64,000 nucleotides of DNA. Source: Streptomyces sp. NBC_01314 (GTDB lineage: Bacteria > Actinomycetota > Actinomycetes > Streptomycetales > Streptomycetaceae). The DNA is taken from assembly GCF_041435215.1 (NCBI RefSeq), contig NZ_CP108394.1:10230001-10294000 (forward strand). The letters run 5' to 3'. Under the pieces are notes generated by a model. It searched no databases. It saw only the letters and a program-made list of their open reading frames with translations, and was not told where the DNA came from. The position numbers were made by a program, and so were the translations under genes. Position 1 is the stretch's first letter, and every line of letters starts with the position of its first letter. Positions 14,308-22,767 of the stretch are shown in pieces.

Positions 14308-15429
14308 TCAGGGTGCGCCGTCGACCGGCAGCTCCAGCCGCAGTTCGTAGCCCCCGTCCCGCAGGTGTCCGGACGCGACCGTTCCGCCGAGGAGTTCGGC
14401 TCGCTGGCGCAGGCCGATCAGACCGTGGTGGGCCCCTGGGAGGGAGAGGGCCGGGCGGCTGGGCGCGGTGTTGGTGACGGTCGCGTGGAGGGTGCCGTCC
14501 CGCTGGCGGACGCGGATCGTGGCCGTGGCGCCGGGGGCGTGCTTGCGGATGTTGGTGAGGGCTTCCTGGACGGTGCGGTAGACGGCGCGCTGGACGGGCG
14601 GCGGGAGGTCGGCGGGCAGATCCGTCCGCAGGACGGTGTCGATACCGCTGCCGGTGACGAGCCGGTCGAGATCGGCCAGGGAGGGCTGCGGGGTCAGCTC
14701 GGTGGGGCGGCTGCCGGAGGCGCGCAGTATGCCGACCATGTGCCGCAGCTCGTCCAGGGTCTGCACACTGAGCAGCCGTATCGTGGCCGCGGCCTCCTTC
14801 GCGTCGGGGTCCCGGCTGCCGACCTGGAGGGCGCCGGCACGGACGGCTATCAGGCTGACCTGGTGGGAGACGGCGTCGTGCATCTCCCGGGCGAGCTGGG
14901 CGCGTTCCCGCGCCAGGACGTTCTGCGCGATCAGCAGCCGCTCGTGCTCACGTGCCTCGGAGACCTCGACGAGACGCAGGGACAGCTCCCGGCGGGCCTG
15001 CACGAGCTGCCCGAGGAAGAGGGGCGCGGTCGCCTGCGCCACGCTGTAGGAGAGGGGGATCAGGGCCTGCCGGTCGGACAGGTCGGCGAACTCCGGTGAC
15101 GGCCATGACCACCAGGTGAGGTCGCAGACCGTGAATCCCAGCGCGCACACGGCCAGCGGCACCCGGTGGTGGGTGCGCGAGGCGAGGGTGTACAGCGCCA
15201 CCAGCGTCGCGAACACCGCGTCCGTGAACAGGGCGGTGGGCAGGGTGAGCAGGAACGTCGCCAGCGGCAGCCGGCGGCGCATGACGAGCGCCAGGGCCGC
15301 GAGCAGGGCGGCCGCCAGTTCCCGGGGGTGATGGGTGCCCACGTCGTGGATCCACACGTCCAGCAGCGAGGCCGCCACGAGCGCGGTGTCCATCGCCGGT
15401 CCGTGCGGGGTGCGGATGGGCGGCCTCAT
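14308..15429 (-). CDS. Two-component sensor histidine kinase (HisKA_3)
   Basis: The 373-residue kinase has four or five membrane helices in residues 10-150 and a phosphoacceptor motif R-E-M-H-D-A-V-S-H-Q at about residue 185. Its ATPase domain contains QEALTNIRKHAPGA and HHGLIGLRQRAELLGG. It has the compact architecture of DesK/LiaS-like streptomycete sensors without a large external domain. Its start overlaps the stop of the response regulator at 15426 (ATGA), so the two are co-translated. The stimulus is unknown. Confidence 0.9.
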   Translation of the reverse strand: MRPPIRTPHGPAMDTALVAASLLDVWIHDVGTHHPRELAAALLAALALVMRRRLPLATFLLTLPTALFTDAVFATLVALYTLASRTHHRVPLAVCALGFTVCDLTWWSWPSPEFADLSDRQALIPLSYSVAQATAPLFLGQLVQARRELSLRLVEVSEAREHERLLIAQNVLARERAQLAREMHDAVSHQVSLIAVRAGALQVGSRDPDAKEAAATIRLLSVQTLDELRHMVGILRASGSRPTELTPQPSLADLDRLVTGSGIDTVLRTDLPADLPPPVQRAVYRTVQEALTNIRKHAPGATATIRVRQRDGTLHATVTNTAPSRPALSLPGAHHGLIGLRQRAELLGGTVASGHLRDGGYELRLELPVDGAP

Positions 15430-16103
15430 CCGCCCCGCCGTTCGCCGCCGACGGAACGCGACGGCCTGAGCAGGCCCCCGCGCTCGGCCAGCAGCGCCGC
15501 CTGCACCCGGCTGCTCACCTCCAACTTGGTGAGGAGCGCGCTCACATGGTCCTTGACCGTCCCGGTGCTCAGATGCAGCCGGTCACCGATATCGGTGTTG
15601 GACAGCCCCTCGGTGATGAGGACGAGAACGGCGCGTTCCCGTTCGGTGAGCCGGTCGGCGAGCCGGACGGCGGCCTCGCGAGGGCCGTTGTCCAGATAGC
15701 CGTCCACCACGGTACGGGTCACCCGCGACGACAGGACGACACCGCCGGCCGCCAACGTCCTTACGAGATAGGGAAGTTGTTCCGGGTCGGTGTCCTTGAG
15801 CAGGAAGCCGGCGGCCCCCGAGCGCAGGGCGGCCGCCACGTACTCGTCCATGCCGAAGGTGGTGAGCATGGCCACCACGGGAGGGCGGGGGAGTCTGCGG
15901 AGTGCGGCGAGGACGGTGAGCCCGTCCACGTCCGGCATACGGATGTCCAGCAGGACGACCTCGGGGCACAGTTCCCGTACGGCCCGGACCGCCCGGCCGC
16001 CGGGGACCGCCGCCACCACGTCGATGTCGTCCGCAGAGTTGAGGATGTGCTGGAAACCCGTGCGGATCAGGGCTTCGTCGTCGACCACCAGTACCCGGAT
16101 CAC
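15426..16103 (-). CDS. NarL/LuxR-type response regulator
   Basis: The 225-residue regulator starts from a GTG (MIRVLVVDDEALIRTGF). Its receiver domain has the phospho-acceptor in VVLLDIRMPDVDGL and the lysine in FLLKDTDPE. The C-terminal LuxR helix-turn-helix reads LTERERAVLVLITEGLSNTD..., LSTGTVKDHVSALLTKL. It is coupled to the kinase at 14308. It is divergent from the membrane protein gene at 16345, which may be a target; this is inferred only from the shared 240-bp upstream region. Confidence 0.9.
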   Translation of the reverse strand: MIRVLVVDDEALIRTGFQHILNSADDIDVVAAVPGGRAVRAVRELCPEVVLLDIRMPDVDGLTVLAALRRLPRPPVVAMLTTFGMDEYVAAALRSGAAGFLLKDTDPEQLPYLVRTLAAGGVVLSSRVTRTVVDGYLDNGPREAAVRLADRLTERERAVLVLITEGLSNTDIGDRLHLSTGTVKDHVSALLTKLEVSSRVQAALLAERGGLLRPSRSVGGERRGG

Positions 16104-16344
16104 CTGTGCCCCGCTCGCCGTCGGCCACCCCTGGACCTCTCACTCACCCCTGCTCACCGGGACGCTCTCGAACTCCCTGCGGCGGCAGCGGCTCCAAACC
16201 CCTACGACGTCCGGTTCCGCCGCCGGGTTCCCTTTCCTCCCGGTCTCCGGTCACCTGGCGGGGGTGACTTCGGCTGATCGGCGGGGACCTTCCAGTCACC
16301 CGCCGGATGGGCTCGCGCCCCGCGCGCCCCCGACGCTGAAGGCC

Positions 16345-17619
16345 ATGACACCAGACACGTCGTCGGACCTGTCGTCCAAGCCGGCCACAGCGCCCGCCGC
16401 GCCCGCCGCATCCGCATCCGCATCCGCATCCGCATCCGCATCCGCCGCAGTCTCCCGCGGGCCGTCGACCGGGCGGCTCGTCGGTATCGATCTCGCCCGT
16501 GGGCTCGCGGTCTTCGGTATGTACGCCGCCCACGTCGGCCCCGACCCCGCGGTCGGCGGGCCGCTGGGGTTCGTCATGGAACTGGCGCGGGGCCGCTCCT
16601 CCGCGCTGTTCGCGCTGCTGGCCGGCTTCACCCTCGTCCTGATCACCGGCCGCCCGTACCCGCGCACCGGGCGCGCCGGACGGCAGGCGGTGGCCCGAAT
16701 GGCCATCCGTTCCGTCGTCCTGATCGCTCTGGGATTCGCCCTGACCGCCCTCGACACCGACGTCGACGTGATCCTCGCCTTCTACGGGCTGGCTTTCCTC
16801 GCCGTGCTCCCGCTGTACCGGCTGCGGGCCCGGACGCTCGCGCTGCTCGCCGCCGGAGGCGCGCTCGCCATGCCCCAAGTCCTGTACGTGGTACGCCTGT
16901 CGATCGAGGAGGGAAGCTGGGCGGACACGGTCATCGCCTCCGACCCGCTGGCCCGGGTCAGTGGCACGGACGGTTTCATGGAACTGCTGTTCACCGGCGA
17001 ATACCCCGTGCTCACCTGGGCGTCGTTCATGCTCGCAGGCATGGCGGTAGCCCGCCTCGACCTCACCCGGAGCGCGGCCCGCACCCAACTTGTGCTGACC
17101 GGCGGCGTGTTGACCGTCCTCGGCTACGGCGGCTCCTGGCTGGCGCTCCGCCTCGTCCCGCATGCGCGGGCCACCGTCGCCGCCGCCACGGACGGCGATT
17201 CGGCCGCCTCGGCCTGGTGGTCCGACACGGTCGGCCACCTCGTCGACGACACCCCGGCGGCCTGGCTCCTGGTGGGCGCGCCGCACAGCCAGACGACCTT
17301 CTCCATCCTCGGTAACACCGGTGTCGCGCTGCTGGTCGTGGTGCTGTGCGTGACGGCCATGGACCGGCTTCCGCGCGTCGGCCGCCTTGTCGCCCCCGTC
17401 CGTGCCGTCGGCATGACGGCCCTGACCGCGTATGTGCTGCACATCCTCGCCATCCGGGAGTTCGGCATGGCGGACGAGACCGGACCGGCACTCGTCGACC
17501 TCCTCGTCCACAGCGTGGTCGCGATGCTCCTGGCATCCGTCTGGACCCGGTGCTTCCGCCGTGGACCGCTGGAACATGTGCTCCATGTCTGCACCCGCCC
17601 GGCGCGCTACCTCAAGTGA
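16345..17619 (+). CDS. DUF418/HGSNAT-type multipass membrane protein
   Basis: The 424-residue protein has about ten membrane helices. After a low-complexity Ala/Ser N-terminus it reads RLVGIDLARGLAVFGMYAAH, the signature helix of the heparan-glucosaminide acetyltransferase-like (DUF1624) group. The C-terminal half (VGMTALTAYVLHILAIREF) matches DUF418. Such proteins are thought to acylate or transport envelope components. The N-terminal Ala-Ser stretch is created by a GCATCC hexanucleotide repeat. The gene is divergent from a two-component system that may control it. Confidence 0.75.
   Translation: MTPDTSSDLSSKPATAPAAPAASASASASASASAAVSRGPSTGRLVGIDLARGLAVFGMYAAHVGPDPAVGGPLGFVMELARGRSSALFALLAGFTLVLITGRPYPRTGRAGRQAVARMAIRSVVLIALGFALTALDTDVDVILAFYGLAFLAVLPLYRLRARTLALLAAGGALAMPQVLYVVRLSIEEGSWADTVIASDPLARVSGTDGFMELLFTGEYPVLTWASFMLAGMAVARLDLTRSAARTQLVLTGGVLTVLGYGGSWLALRLVPHARATVAAATDGDSAASAWWSDTVGHLVDDTPAAWLLVGAPHSQTTFSILGNTGVALLVVVLCVTAMDRLPRVGRLVAPVRAVGMTALTAYVLHILAIREFGMADETGPALVDLLVHSVVAMLLASVWTRCFRRGPLEHVLHVCTRPARYLK
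16408..16443. repeat. Hexanucleotide tandem repeat (GCATCC)6 in the membrane protein gene
   Basis: Six perfect GCATCC units encode alternating Ala-Ser residues 22-33 of the protein. They lie before the first membrane helix, so copy-number change would only lengthen or shorten a flexible tail. Confidence 0.92.
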
Positions 17620-17778
17620 GGCGGATCAGGAGACGTCCGGGCCAACTTCAGTCGAACCACGGCCGTTTCACCATGTCGCCATGGACAGGTCACGTCCTCC
17701 TGCGCGCAAGCTTCTCTGCGCACCATCTGCGTGTGCCCGACAATCGACGGCATCATGACGGTAAGGAAGCGAACGCCT

Positions 17779-19095
17779 GTGAGAACGTTCCGCACCGCTC
17801 GAAGAGTCGCCCTCCTCGCGTCCGGCACCGTGCTGACCACCTTCCTGGCGGCCACCCCCGCGGGAGCGGGTGCGTCCGCCCTCCCGACGGTGACCGCGAC
17901 GAGCGAGTCGGCCGCGCTGTACGACGACGAGGCCGGCGGCGACTCCGACGCCGACGACCCGGCGATCTGGCGGAACCCCGCAGACCCGGGCCGCAGCCTC
18001 GTCGTCGCCACCGCGAAGGAGGGTGGGCTGCGCGTCTACGACCTGGACGCCCGCCTGGTGCAGTCGGTGCGCGCCCCGAAGCCGCCGACGGAGGACGACG
18101 CCCCCGGCCGCTACAACAACGTCGACCTCGTCGCCGGCCTGCGCACCTCCGCGGGCCGGGCCGACGTGGCCGTGGTCAGCGACCGGGGCAACGACCGGCT
18201 GCGGATCTACCGCATCGACCCCGCCCGCCCGAACGGCCCGCTGACCGACGTCACCGACCCGGCCGCCGCCCCCGTGTTCTCCGCCGGCCAGAGTGAGATC
18301 AACGACCAGCGCACCGCGTACGGCCTCGCCACCTGGACGGACAAGGCCACCGGCCGTTCGTACGCCCTGGTCAGCCAACGCGAGCGGACCCGTCTCGCCC
18401 TGCTCGAACTCGTCCCGGCGGCGAACGGCAGGGTCGGCTACCGCAAGATCCGCACCCTCGATCTGCCCGCCTCCTTCCGCCTGCCCGACGGCACGACATG
18501 GAGCCCCTGCGGCGAGCCGGGTGAACTCCCGCAGGTCGAGGGCATGGCCGTCGACCCCGCCACCGGCACCCTCTACGCCGGCCAGGAGGACATCGGCATC
18601 TGGCGCCTGCGCGCCGACCTCACCGGAAAGCCGGTCCTGGTCGACAGGACCAGGGAGTACGGCGTCCCCGGCACGTACGACGAGGAGACCGAGGAGTGCG
18701 CGCCGGGCGCCGACCCCGGCTACGGCGGCAAGCGGCTGTCGGCCGACGTCGAGGGCCTGACGATCTATCAGGAGCCAGGCGGGGACGGCTACTTGCTCGC
18801 CTCCAGCCAGGGCGACAACACCTTCGCCCTGTACGACCGTGAGGTGAGCGAGGGCAACGAGTACGAGGGCGGCTTCCGGCTCGGGGCCGCGTCGGACACC
18901 CTCGACAGTGTGGAGGAGTGCGACGGCGCCGCCGTCCTCAACGCCTCGCTGGGCAGCCGCTATCCGCGCGGCGTGCTCGTCGTCCAGGACGGCCACGAGA
19001 CCCCGGGGGGCCCGGACGGCGAGGGCGGCACCCGCACGTCCACGGGCTTCAAGTTCGTCGACCTCGGCGAACTGGTGGACGCCACCGACATGTGA
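17779..19095 (+). CDS. Secreted beta-propeller 3-phytase
   Basis: The product of about 438 residues has a signal peptide (VRTFRTARRVALLASGTVLT..., cleavage after GAGASA). The mature part is a beta-propeller phytase: DSDADDPAIWRNPADP early on, YNNVDLVAGL, QVEGMAVDPATGTLYAGQED and LSADVEGLTIYQEP are the calcium- and substrate-binding blades. It releases phosphate from phytate and other organic phosphates outside the cell. I favour the GTG at 17779, with AAGGAAG 9 nt upstream; an ATG at 17755 in the same frame has no such site. No PHO box was searched for quantitatively, but phosphate control would be expected. Confidence 0.88.
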   Translation: MRTFRTARRVALLASGTVLTTFLAATPAGAGASALPTVTATSESAALYDDEAGGDSDADDPAIWRNPADPGRSLVVATAKEGGLRVYDLDARLVQSVRAPKPPTEDDAPGRYNNVDLVAGLRTSAGRADVAVVSDRGNDRLRIYRIDPARPNGPLTDVTDPAAAPVFSAGQSEINDQRTAYGLATWTDKATGRSYALVSQRERTRLALLELVPAANGRVGYRKIRTLDLPASFRLPDGTTWSPCGEPGELPQVEGMAVDPATGTLYAGQEDIGIWRLRADLTGKPVLVDRTREYGVPGTYDEETEECAPGADPGYGGKRLSADVEGLTIYQEPGGDGYLLASSQGDNTFALYDREVSEGNEYEGGFRLGAASDTLDSVEECDGAAVLNASLGSRYPRGVLVVQDGHETPGGPDGEGGTRTSTGFKFVDLGELVDATDM

Positions 19096-19100
19096 GGGCC

Positions 19101-19137
19101 CGTCACGGCCACCGTCGGAGGTTCGGTGGCCGTGACG
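19101..19137. terminator. Bidirectional hairpin terminator
   Basis: A perfect 14-bp stem (19101-19114 with 19124-19137) and a 9-nt loop separate the convergent phytase and GntR regulator genes. Confidence 0.85.
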
Positions 19138-19156
19138 GAGCCGGGCCGCCCCGTGG

Positions 19157-19858
19157 TCAGTCCTCGATCGCGCAGAGGGGGTTCTCGTCGAGCCCGGCCG
19201 CCATCCACTGCTCCACGGCCGCGACATGGACCGTCGCGGCGGAGACCGCCAGCGCGGCGTCGCGGGCCCGCAGGGCGCGCAGGATCTCGTCGTGCTCGCG
19301 GTGGGCGTGCTCCACGGCCCGCTCGGTGCGGGTGCCCCGCACGATCCGGGCCCGCTGGGTACGGGTGGAGAGCACCCGCAGCAGCATGGACAGCACCGGG
19401 TTGCCGACCGCCTCCACGATCCGCAGGTGGAAGGCGATGTCGTGGCCGACGAACTCCTCGACCGTGGCGGCGGCCCGCGAGCGCTCCAGGATGGTGCCGA
19501 GTTCCCGGAGGTCGTCGGAGGTGAGCAGCGCGGCGGCCGCCCCGGTCGCCTGGGGTTCCAACAGCCGCCGTACCTGGAGCAGTTGCAGGGCCGTCTGCCC
19601 CTGGGAGACGTCCGAGGCGAAGGAGAGCGACTCCAGCAGGAGATGCGGCTCCAGACTGGACACGTACGTACCGTCGCCCTGCCGGGTCACCAGGATCCGC
19701 ATCGCGGTCAGCGCCCGTACGGCCTCCCGCAGCGAACTGCGGGACAGGCCGAGCTGGGCGGCGAGGACCTCCTCCTTCGGCAGGCGGGAGCCCGGTGCCA
19801 GCTCACCGGCCACGATCATCGCCTTGATCTTGTCCATCGCCTCGTCCGTCAGTGCCAC
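19157..19858 (-). CDS. GntR-family regulator with FCD domain
   Basis: The 233-residue protein starts at a GTG at 19858, behind a GGGAGG ribosome binding site. Residues 1-70 form the winged helix (MIVAGELAPGSRLPKEEVLA..., LGLSRSSLREAVRAL). Residues 85-220 form the helical FCD ligand domain, with the metal-binding pattern D-x-x-F-H (GHDIAFHLRIVEAVGN) and later histidines (AHREHDEIL). It lies downstream of the sugar ABC genes on the same strand and probably senses an intermediate of the fucose pathway. The three 15-bp pseudo-palindromes near 24 kb are its likely operators. Confidence 0.85.
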   Translation of the reverse strand: MALTDEAMDKIKAMIVAGELAPGSRLPKEEVLAAQLGLSRSSLREAVRALTAMRILVTRQGDGTYVSSLEPHLLLESLSFASDVSQGQTALQLLQVRRLLEPQATGAAAALLTSDDLRELGTILERSRAAATVEEFVGHDIAFHLRIVEAVGNPVLSMLLRVLSTRTQRARIVRGTRTERAVEHAHREHDEILRALRARDAALAVSAATVHVAAVEQWMAAGLDENPLCAIED

Positions 19859-19879
19859 GAGGTGCCTCCCTGCGCCGGA

Positions 19880-19950
19880 TACTCCTGCTTCTCGCCGTAC
19901 CGGAGCTACTCCGGCTTCTCGCCCTACCGGGCCTACTCCTGCTTCTCGCC
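19880..19950. repeat. 27-bp tandem repeat copying the end of the permease gene
   Basis: Two full 27-bp units (19880-19906, 19907-19933) and a third partial unit (19934-19950) share TACTCCTGCTTCTCGCC. The third unit is the last codons of the permease; the extra units repeat the same GEKQE tail and stop codon region on the minus strand. Confidence 0.85.
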
Positions 19951-20973
19951 CGAGGCGAAGCGGGAGATGATCAGCGCGACGATGATGATCGCGCCGTTGA
20001 GGAACTGGTTCCACAGCGGCGGCACACCCGCCAGCGTCATGACGTTCACGACGAGTTGCAGCGTCAGCACACCGGTGAGCGCGCCGAACACCGAGCCCTT
20101 GCCGCCGTTGAGGCTCACCCCGCCGATGACGGTCGCGGCGAAGACCTGGAAGATCCAGCCGCTGCCCTGGGTGGCGGAGATCGAGCCGTAGTGACCGCTG
20201 TAGAGGATGCCGGCGAACGCGGCCAGCACACTGCCGAGGATCAGTACCGCCCACACGATCCGGTCCACCCGGATACCGGCGGTGCGGGCCGCCTCCGCGT
20301 TGCCGCCGATCGCGTACAGCGCCCGCCCGTGCCGCAGCCAGGCCAGCGCGCTCCCGCCCAGGGCGAACAGCACCACACAGATCCAGATCGCGGCCGGCAC
20401 CCCCAGCCACGACGCCCTGCCGAGGTAGCTGAAGGAGGACGGCAGCTCCACGATGGACTGGCCCTCCGAGAGGGCGACCTGGAGACCGCGCAGCATGGTC
20501 AGCATGCCGAGGGTGACGATGAACCCGTTGAGGCGGAGCTTCAGGATCAGGAACCCGTTGACGGCCCCGATCACCACGCCCACCAGCAGACACAGCGGTA
20601 TGGCCGTCCACTCGGGCAGCAGCCCGAGGCCCGTGAACCGGGAGCCGCTGGTCGGCAGGACCAGCCAGACGGCGATGACGGGCGCCACGCCGATCGTGGA
20701 CTCCAGGGACAGGTCCATCCGGCCGCAGACCAGGATCAGTGCGGTGGCCAGGACCAGCAGGCTCAGCTCGGTGGACTGCTGGGCCACACCGATGAGGTTG
20801 TCGGCGGTCAGGAAGGCCGGCGAGACGATGAACCCGATCAGGCCCAGGACGAGGATCGCCGGGACCAGGGACAGCTCACGGAAGCGACCGAGGCCGAGCC
20901 CGCGACGGGTGTCCCCGGTGGTCTCCCGCGCCACGCTCGTGGCGGGGTCGGTGACATCAGTGGTGGCGGACAT
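19933..20973 (-). CDS. Sugar ABC transporter permease (RbsC/AraH type)
   Basis: The 346-residue membrane protein from MSATTDVTDP has about nine helices. It carries the family signature of branched-chain/ribose-type permeases: GRMDLSLESTIGVAPV early, a GAVNGFLILKLRLNGFIVTLG segment with the cytosolic loop, and YAIGGNAEAARTAGI. It pairs with the ATPase encoded immediately upstream (stop and start only 2-3 nt apart) and with the lipoprotein at 22768. Substrate is inferred to be L-fucose or a related 6-deoxy sugar from the divergent catabolic genes. Confidence 0.88.
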   Translation of the reverse strand: MSATTDVTDPATSVARETTGDTRRGLGLGRFRELSLVPAILVLGLIGFIVSPAFLTADNLIGVAQQSTELSLLVLATALILVCGRMDLSLESTIGVAPVIAVWLVLPTSGSRFTGLGLLPEWTAIPLCLLVGVVIGAVNGFLILKLRLNGFIVTLGMLTMLRGLQVALSEGQSIVELPSSFSYLGRASWLGVPAAIWICVVLFALGGSALAWLRHGRALYAIGGNAEAARTAGIRVDRIVWAVLILGSVLAAFAGILYSGHYGSISATQGSGWIFQVFAATVIGGVSLNGGKGSVFGALTGVLTLQLVVNVMTLAGVPPLWNQFLNGAIIIVALIISRFASGEKQE

Positions 20974-20975
20974 GA

Positions 20976-22667
20976 CTACCTTCCGTGCTCTTCGATGGTG
21001 TCCGAGGTGGTGTCCGATGTGGTGGCGGAGGCGGCCTCGGCGGAGGCGGCTCCGGAGGCCGTGGCGGATGTTCCGGTCCGGCCGGACACGCCCTCGCCGG
21101 GCGGTTCCGCGCGGCCGGCCACGCCCTCCATGGCGGCGACCACGTGCTCGTCCTTCCAGCCGCGGTCGAACTCGGCGACGGCCCGCCCGTGGAACATCAC
21201 CACGAGCCGGTCGCACACCTTCAGGTCGTCCAGTTCGTCGGAGACGATCAGCGCGGCCTTCCCGCCGTCGGCGATCTGCCGGATCCGGCGCAGCAGGAAC
21301 TCCTTGGACTTGACGTCGACCCCGTTGGTGGGGCGGATGGCCACCAGCACATGGGGGTCGGTGGCCAGGGCGCGGGCGACGACGACCTTCTGCTGGTTGC
21401 CGCCCGAGAGGGCCGACACGGGCGTGGCCCCGCCCGGGGTCTTGATGTCGAGGTCCCGGATCATGCGCTGGGCGAAGATCCTGGTTCGGGCGGGCAGCAC
21501 CGTGCCGTACGGGCCGAGCTGGTCGGTGACGGTGAGCGTCGCGTTCTCCGCCACACTGCGGTTGTTGACCAGGCCCTGCAGATGCCGGTCCTCCGGGACC
21601 AGCCCGACCCCGACGGCGAGCGCCGACGGCACACTGCCGCCGCGTACCCGCCGCCCGCCGACCGAGATCGTGCCCTCGGCGGGGCGGTGCAGCCCGGCGA
21701 TCGTCTCGCCCACCCGCACATTGCCGCTGGCCGCCGCGCCCGCGAGGCCGACGACCTCGCCCGCCCGCACCGTGAGCGAGAGGCCCTCGCAGGCGCCGGG
21801 CAGGGTGAGGCCCTCGACGGTCAGGAGTTCTCGGGCGTCGGCCCGTACCGGGGCGCGGTGTGCGACGGCTGCGGCCGCCGTGACGGTGCTCTCCCCGGTC
21901 ATGGCCTCCACCAGCGCCTGATGGCCGAGTCCGGCGACGGGCGCGGTCAGGATGTGGGCCGCGTCGCGGTAGACCGTGACGGTGGTGCAGAGGTCGTACA
22001 CCTCTTGCAGGTGGTGCGAGATGAAGAGGAAGGCGACGCCCTGCCGCTGCAGGTCGCGGAGCTTGTCGAAGAGCCGGGTGATGCCGCGGGCGTCGAGCTT
22101 GGCGGTGGGCTCGTCGAGGATGATGAAGCGCGCGCCGAACGACAGGGCCCGCGCGATCTCGACGAACTGCCGCTGCTCGACGGTGAGGTCCCGCGCCCGC
22201 GCGTCGGCCTTCACGTCCACGCCGTATCCGGCGAGCAGCTCCTCTGCCCGCGCGCGCAGGTGCTTCCAGCGGATGGGCCGCAGCGCGCCGTCGCTCTGCC
22301 GGTTCAGGAAGAGGTTCTCGGCGACGGTCAGGTCCTGGATGATGGTGGACTTCTGGTAGACACAGGCGACCCTGGAGCGCCAGGCGTCGATGTCCCCGAC
22401 GGCGGGCGCCGCCTCGCCGGAGAAGCGCAGGGTGCCGGTGTCGGGGTGCTGCAGTCCGGTCAGGATGGACACCAGCGTCGACTTGCCGGCGCCGTTGCGG
22501 CCGACGAGCGCGTGCGACTCTCCCGGGGCGATGGTGATCCGGGCGTCGCGCAGCGCGACGGTGGCGCCGAACCTCTTGCTGATGCCGGTGGCCTCGGCCA
22601 CCGGGGCGGGGCTCCCGGCGGCGGGGTCCCCACCGCCGTTCGCCGCGGTGGTCGCGGTGTCCGCCAT
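20976..22667 (-). CDS. Sugar ABC transporter ATP-binding protein with two nucleotide-binding domains
   Basis: The 563-residue protein has a duplicated ATPase, as in RbsA/XylG. Domain 1 (about 25-260) has Walker A G-R-N-G-A-G-K-S-T, and FIILDEPTAKLDARG as Walker B. Domain 2 (about 280-520) keeps the signature L-S-G-G-N-Q-Q-K-V. Its P-loop is changed to G-A-A-A-S-G-N-V-R-V, and its Walker B lacks the usual DEP (VLVAIRPTNGVDV), so the second site cannot hydrolyse ATP normally. The last 50 residues are an unusual Ala/Ser/Thr-rich extension. It is co-transcribed with the permease and lipoprotein. Confidence 0.88.
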   Translation of the reverse strand: MADTATTAANGGGDPAAGSPAPVAEATGISKRFGATVALRDARITIAPGESHALVGRNGAGKSTLVSILTGLQHPDTGTLRFSGEAAPAVGDIDAWRSRVACVYQKSTIIQDLTVAENLFLNRQSDGALRPIRWKHLRARAEELLAGYGVDVKADARARDLTVEQRQFVEIARALSFGARFIILDEPTAKLDARGITRLFDKLRDLQRQGVAFLFISHHLQEVYDLCTTVTVYRDAAHILTAPVAGLGHQALVEAMTGESTVTAAAAVAHRAPVRADARELLTVEGLTLPGACEGLSLTVRAGEVVGLAGAAASGNVRVGETIAGLHRPAEGTISVGGRRVRGGSVPSALAVGVGLVPEDRHLQGLVNNRSVAENATLTVTDQLGPYGTVLPARTRIFAQRMIRDLDIKTPGGATPVSALSGGNQQKVVVARALATDPHVLVAIRPTNGVDVKSKEFLLRRIRQIADGGKAALIVSDELDDLKVCDRLVVMFHGRAVAEFDRGWKDEHVVAAMEGVAGRAEPPGEGVSGRTGTSATASGAASAEAASATTSDTTSDTIEEHGR

Positions 22668-22767
22668 GGTGGATACCGTCCTTCGTGGGGTGGATACGAG
22701 GGGGTGCGGGCGGAGGGACGGGCCGCGTCCCTCCGCCCTGTCGTCGGCCCTGGTGCGGCTGGCCGAC

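Noticed and set aside
13908..14477. A 189-residue plus frame containing Glu-Gly repeats
   Set aside because: It runs from the end of a glycosidase remnant through the hexanucleotide repeat into another frame of the esterase remnant, so it is not a real gene.
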